A stretch of 64,000 bases of DNA from Lachnospiraceae bacterium (GTDB lineage: Bacteria > Bacillota > Clostridia > Lachnospirales > Lachnospiraceae), in contig SVEH01000018.1 in assembly GCA_015057455.1 (NCBI GenBank), positions 1 through 64,000 of the forward strand, in the 5' to 3' direction. Positions within the stretch are counted from its first letter, which is position 1. Each line of letters opens with the position of its first letter. This document shows positions 63,198 through 64,000 of the stretch, piece by piece. Under the pieces are notes generated by a model. That model saw nothing but the letters and a program-made list of their open reading frames with translations. It did no database searches and had not been told where the DNA came from. Made by a program: the position numbers and the translations under genes.

Positions 63198-63689
63198 TTA
63201 CGCTGCGTCTCCCTTTTCAGCAATTTGATTAAGAACACGAGCAAGATTTGTAATAGGTGATTGTAAGCTTCCAAGTAATTTGGAAATAAGAACATCTCTT
63301 GATGGAATATTAGCAATAGCCTTAACTCCTTCAGCATCATAGTAAGTTCCTTCAACTACAGCACCCTTAAAAGAAATTGTCTCTGCATCTTTCATAACTT
63401 CGCTTATGATTCTAGCAGGAGCTGTTGCATCTTCTTTACCGATTGCAATAGCAGTAGTTCCTTCAAGATGTTGATCTAATTGAGCGAAATCTGTACCTTC
63501 GAATGCTCTTCTTAGCATAGTGTTCTTATAAACTTTGTAAACAACACCTTCTTCTCTCATCTTTCTTCTTAAGATAGTGTCTTGTTCAACTGTTATACCG
63601 CGATAATCAACTAAAACTGCAGATTGAGCATTCTCAATGTGAGCTTTAATCTCTTCAACGATAGGTTGTTTTAATTCAACTTTTGCCAT
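63198..63689 (-). CDS. rplJ: 50S ribosomal protein L10
   Basis: Anchors L7/L12 dimers to the 23S rRNA stalk base. The 163-residue length is normal. The N-terminal domain has the conserved SAVLVDYRGITVEQDTILRR, then YKVYKNTMLRRAFEGT, and the C-terminal helix that carries L12 is present. AAGGAGG lies 8 bases before the ATG. Its expression is probably controlled by the leader at 63690-63914, to which the L10(L12) complex would bind. Confidence 0.97.
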   Translation of the reverse strand: MAKVELKQPIVEEIKAHIENAQSAVLVDYRGITVEQDTILRRKMREEGVVYKVYKNTMLRRAFEGTDFAQLDQHLEGTTAIAIGKEDATAPARIISEVMKDAETISFKGAVVEGTYYDAEGVKAIANIPSRDVLISKLLGSLQSPITNLARVLNQIAEKGDAA

Positions 63690-63914
63690 ATTGGTGTACC
63701 TCCTTATAGATTTGTATTATAAAGGTCACCGCCGCCAGCAAATATAATCCTTGTATCACTTCTAAACAACTTAAAAGTAAAAATCAAATATAAAAAGCCT
63801 CCACATCAAAAGACATAGAGGCACACAATTCTTCTAAGATTATATATCCTCGGTAGGCGTTATAAATAACTTACGCTTTCGCACCTACTGTCTTCGGCAG
63901 TATTTCTTTCATAC
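63690..63914 (-). promoter_or_regulatory. L10 (rplJ) leader RNA with attenuator
   Basis: The minus-strand leader begins with elements typical of the Firmicutes L10 leader: CTGCCGAAGACAGTAGGTG, GCGTAAG, then CCTACCGAGG pairing back. Further on, GCCTCTATGTC/GATGTGGAGGC (63822-63812, 63807-63797, with G-U pairs) followed by five T residues (63796-63792) is an intrinsic terminator. L10(L12)4 binding upstream would favour termination, giving feedback control of rplJL. Confidence 0.88.
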
Positions 63915-63920
63915 TTGTAT

Positions 63921-63949
63921 ATAATATCGCATAATCTTAGGCTTGTCAA
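63921..63949 (-). promoter_or_regulatory. rplJL promoter
   Basis: Minus strand: TTGACA (63949-63944), 17-base spacer, TATTAT (63926-63921). The start site would be near 63914, giving a leader of about 225 bases. The last 50 bases of the window, upstream of it, show nothing further. Confidence 0.88.
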
Positions 63950-64000
63950 ATATTTTTTTGTTATTTTTTAAAATTTTATAATTAAATTTCCTATCTCACA

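Overview
The window reads as an AT-rich Clostridia chromosome segment, most likely Lachnospiraceae. The evidence is the combination of sporulation genes (spoIIE, yabP, yabQ, spoVT), the Firmicutes order rqcP-yabP-yabQ-divIC-spoIIE-tilS-hpt-ftsH-coaX, and consensus sigma-A promoters. Nearly every gene lies on the minus strand. The exceptions are an atypical thioredoxin (20.7 kb) and a membrane/coiled-coil protein (35.5 kb). One replichore arm near the origin, carrying translation and transcription genes, is the likely setting. Taxonomy is inferred from gene content only.

Layout. 0-4 kb: aspartate-family synthesis (hom, an ApgM-type phosphomutase that may serve as homoserine kinase, lysC). 4-10.4 kb: CheW-like protein, prfB with a programmed +1 frameshift, secA preceded by three tandem 44-bp repeats, hpf, a DnaA-box cluster and a PilZ protein. 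10.6-16.6 kb: a secreted SH3-NlpC/P60 hydrolase, a CPBP protease, a methyltransferase, ridA and uvrC. 16.8-27.5 kb: two ftsH paralogues separated by asd, the thioredoxin, dus, coaX, a small acidic protein and citrate synthase, then hpt. 27.6-33.8 kb: tilS, a SpoIIE without its membrane domain under a Spo0A-type promoter, tRNA-Met, divIC, yabQ, yabP, rqcP, hup, spoVT. 34-37 kb: MBL-fold protein plus flavodoxin, the receptor-like protein and a probable small RNA with C-rich loops. 37.2-42.7 kb: a PrsA/SurA-like lipoprotein, mfd, pth. 42.8-47 kb: an operon of a degenerate GGDEF membrane protein, a cation/proton antiporter and a TPR-MORN protein. 47.2-52.2 kb: tuf, fusA, rpsG, rpsL. 52.4-63.9 kb: birA, rpoC, rpoB, a secreted Ig-like-domain protein, rplL, rplJ and the L10 leader.

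How it works together. Most genes are core: ribosomal proteins, elongation factors, RNA polymerase, secretion and repair. Well-formed promoters and terminators show how they are divided into transcripts. The least ordinary items are the predicted small RNA at about 36.87-36.98 kb with three AACCCC motifs, the soluble SpoIIE, the diverged receptor-like protein, the degenerate-GGDEF/antiporter/TPR-MORN operon, and the DnaA-box cluster upstream of hpf. I saw no CRISPR array, insertion sequence, prophage or rRNA gene.
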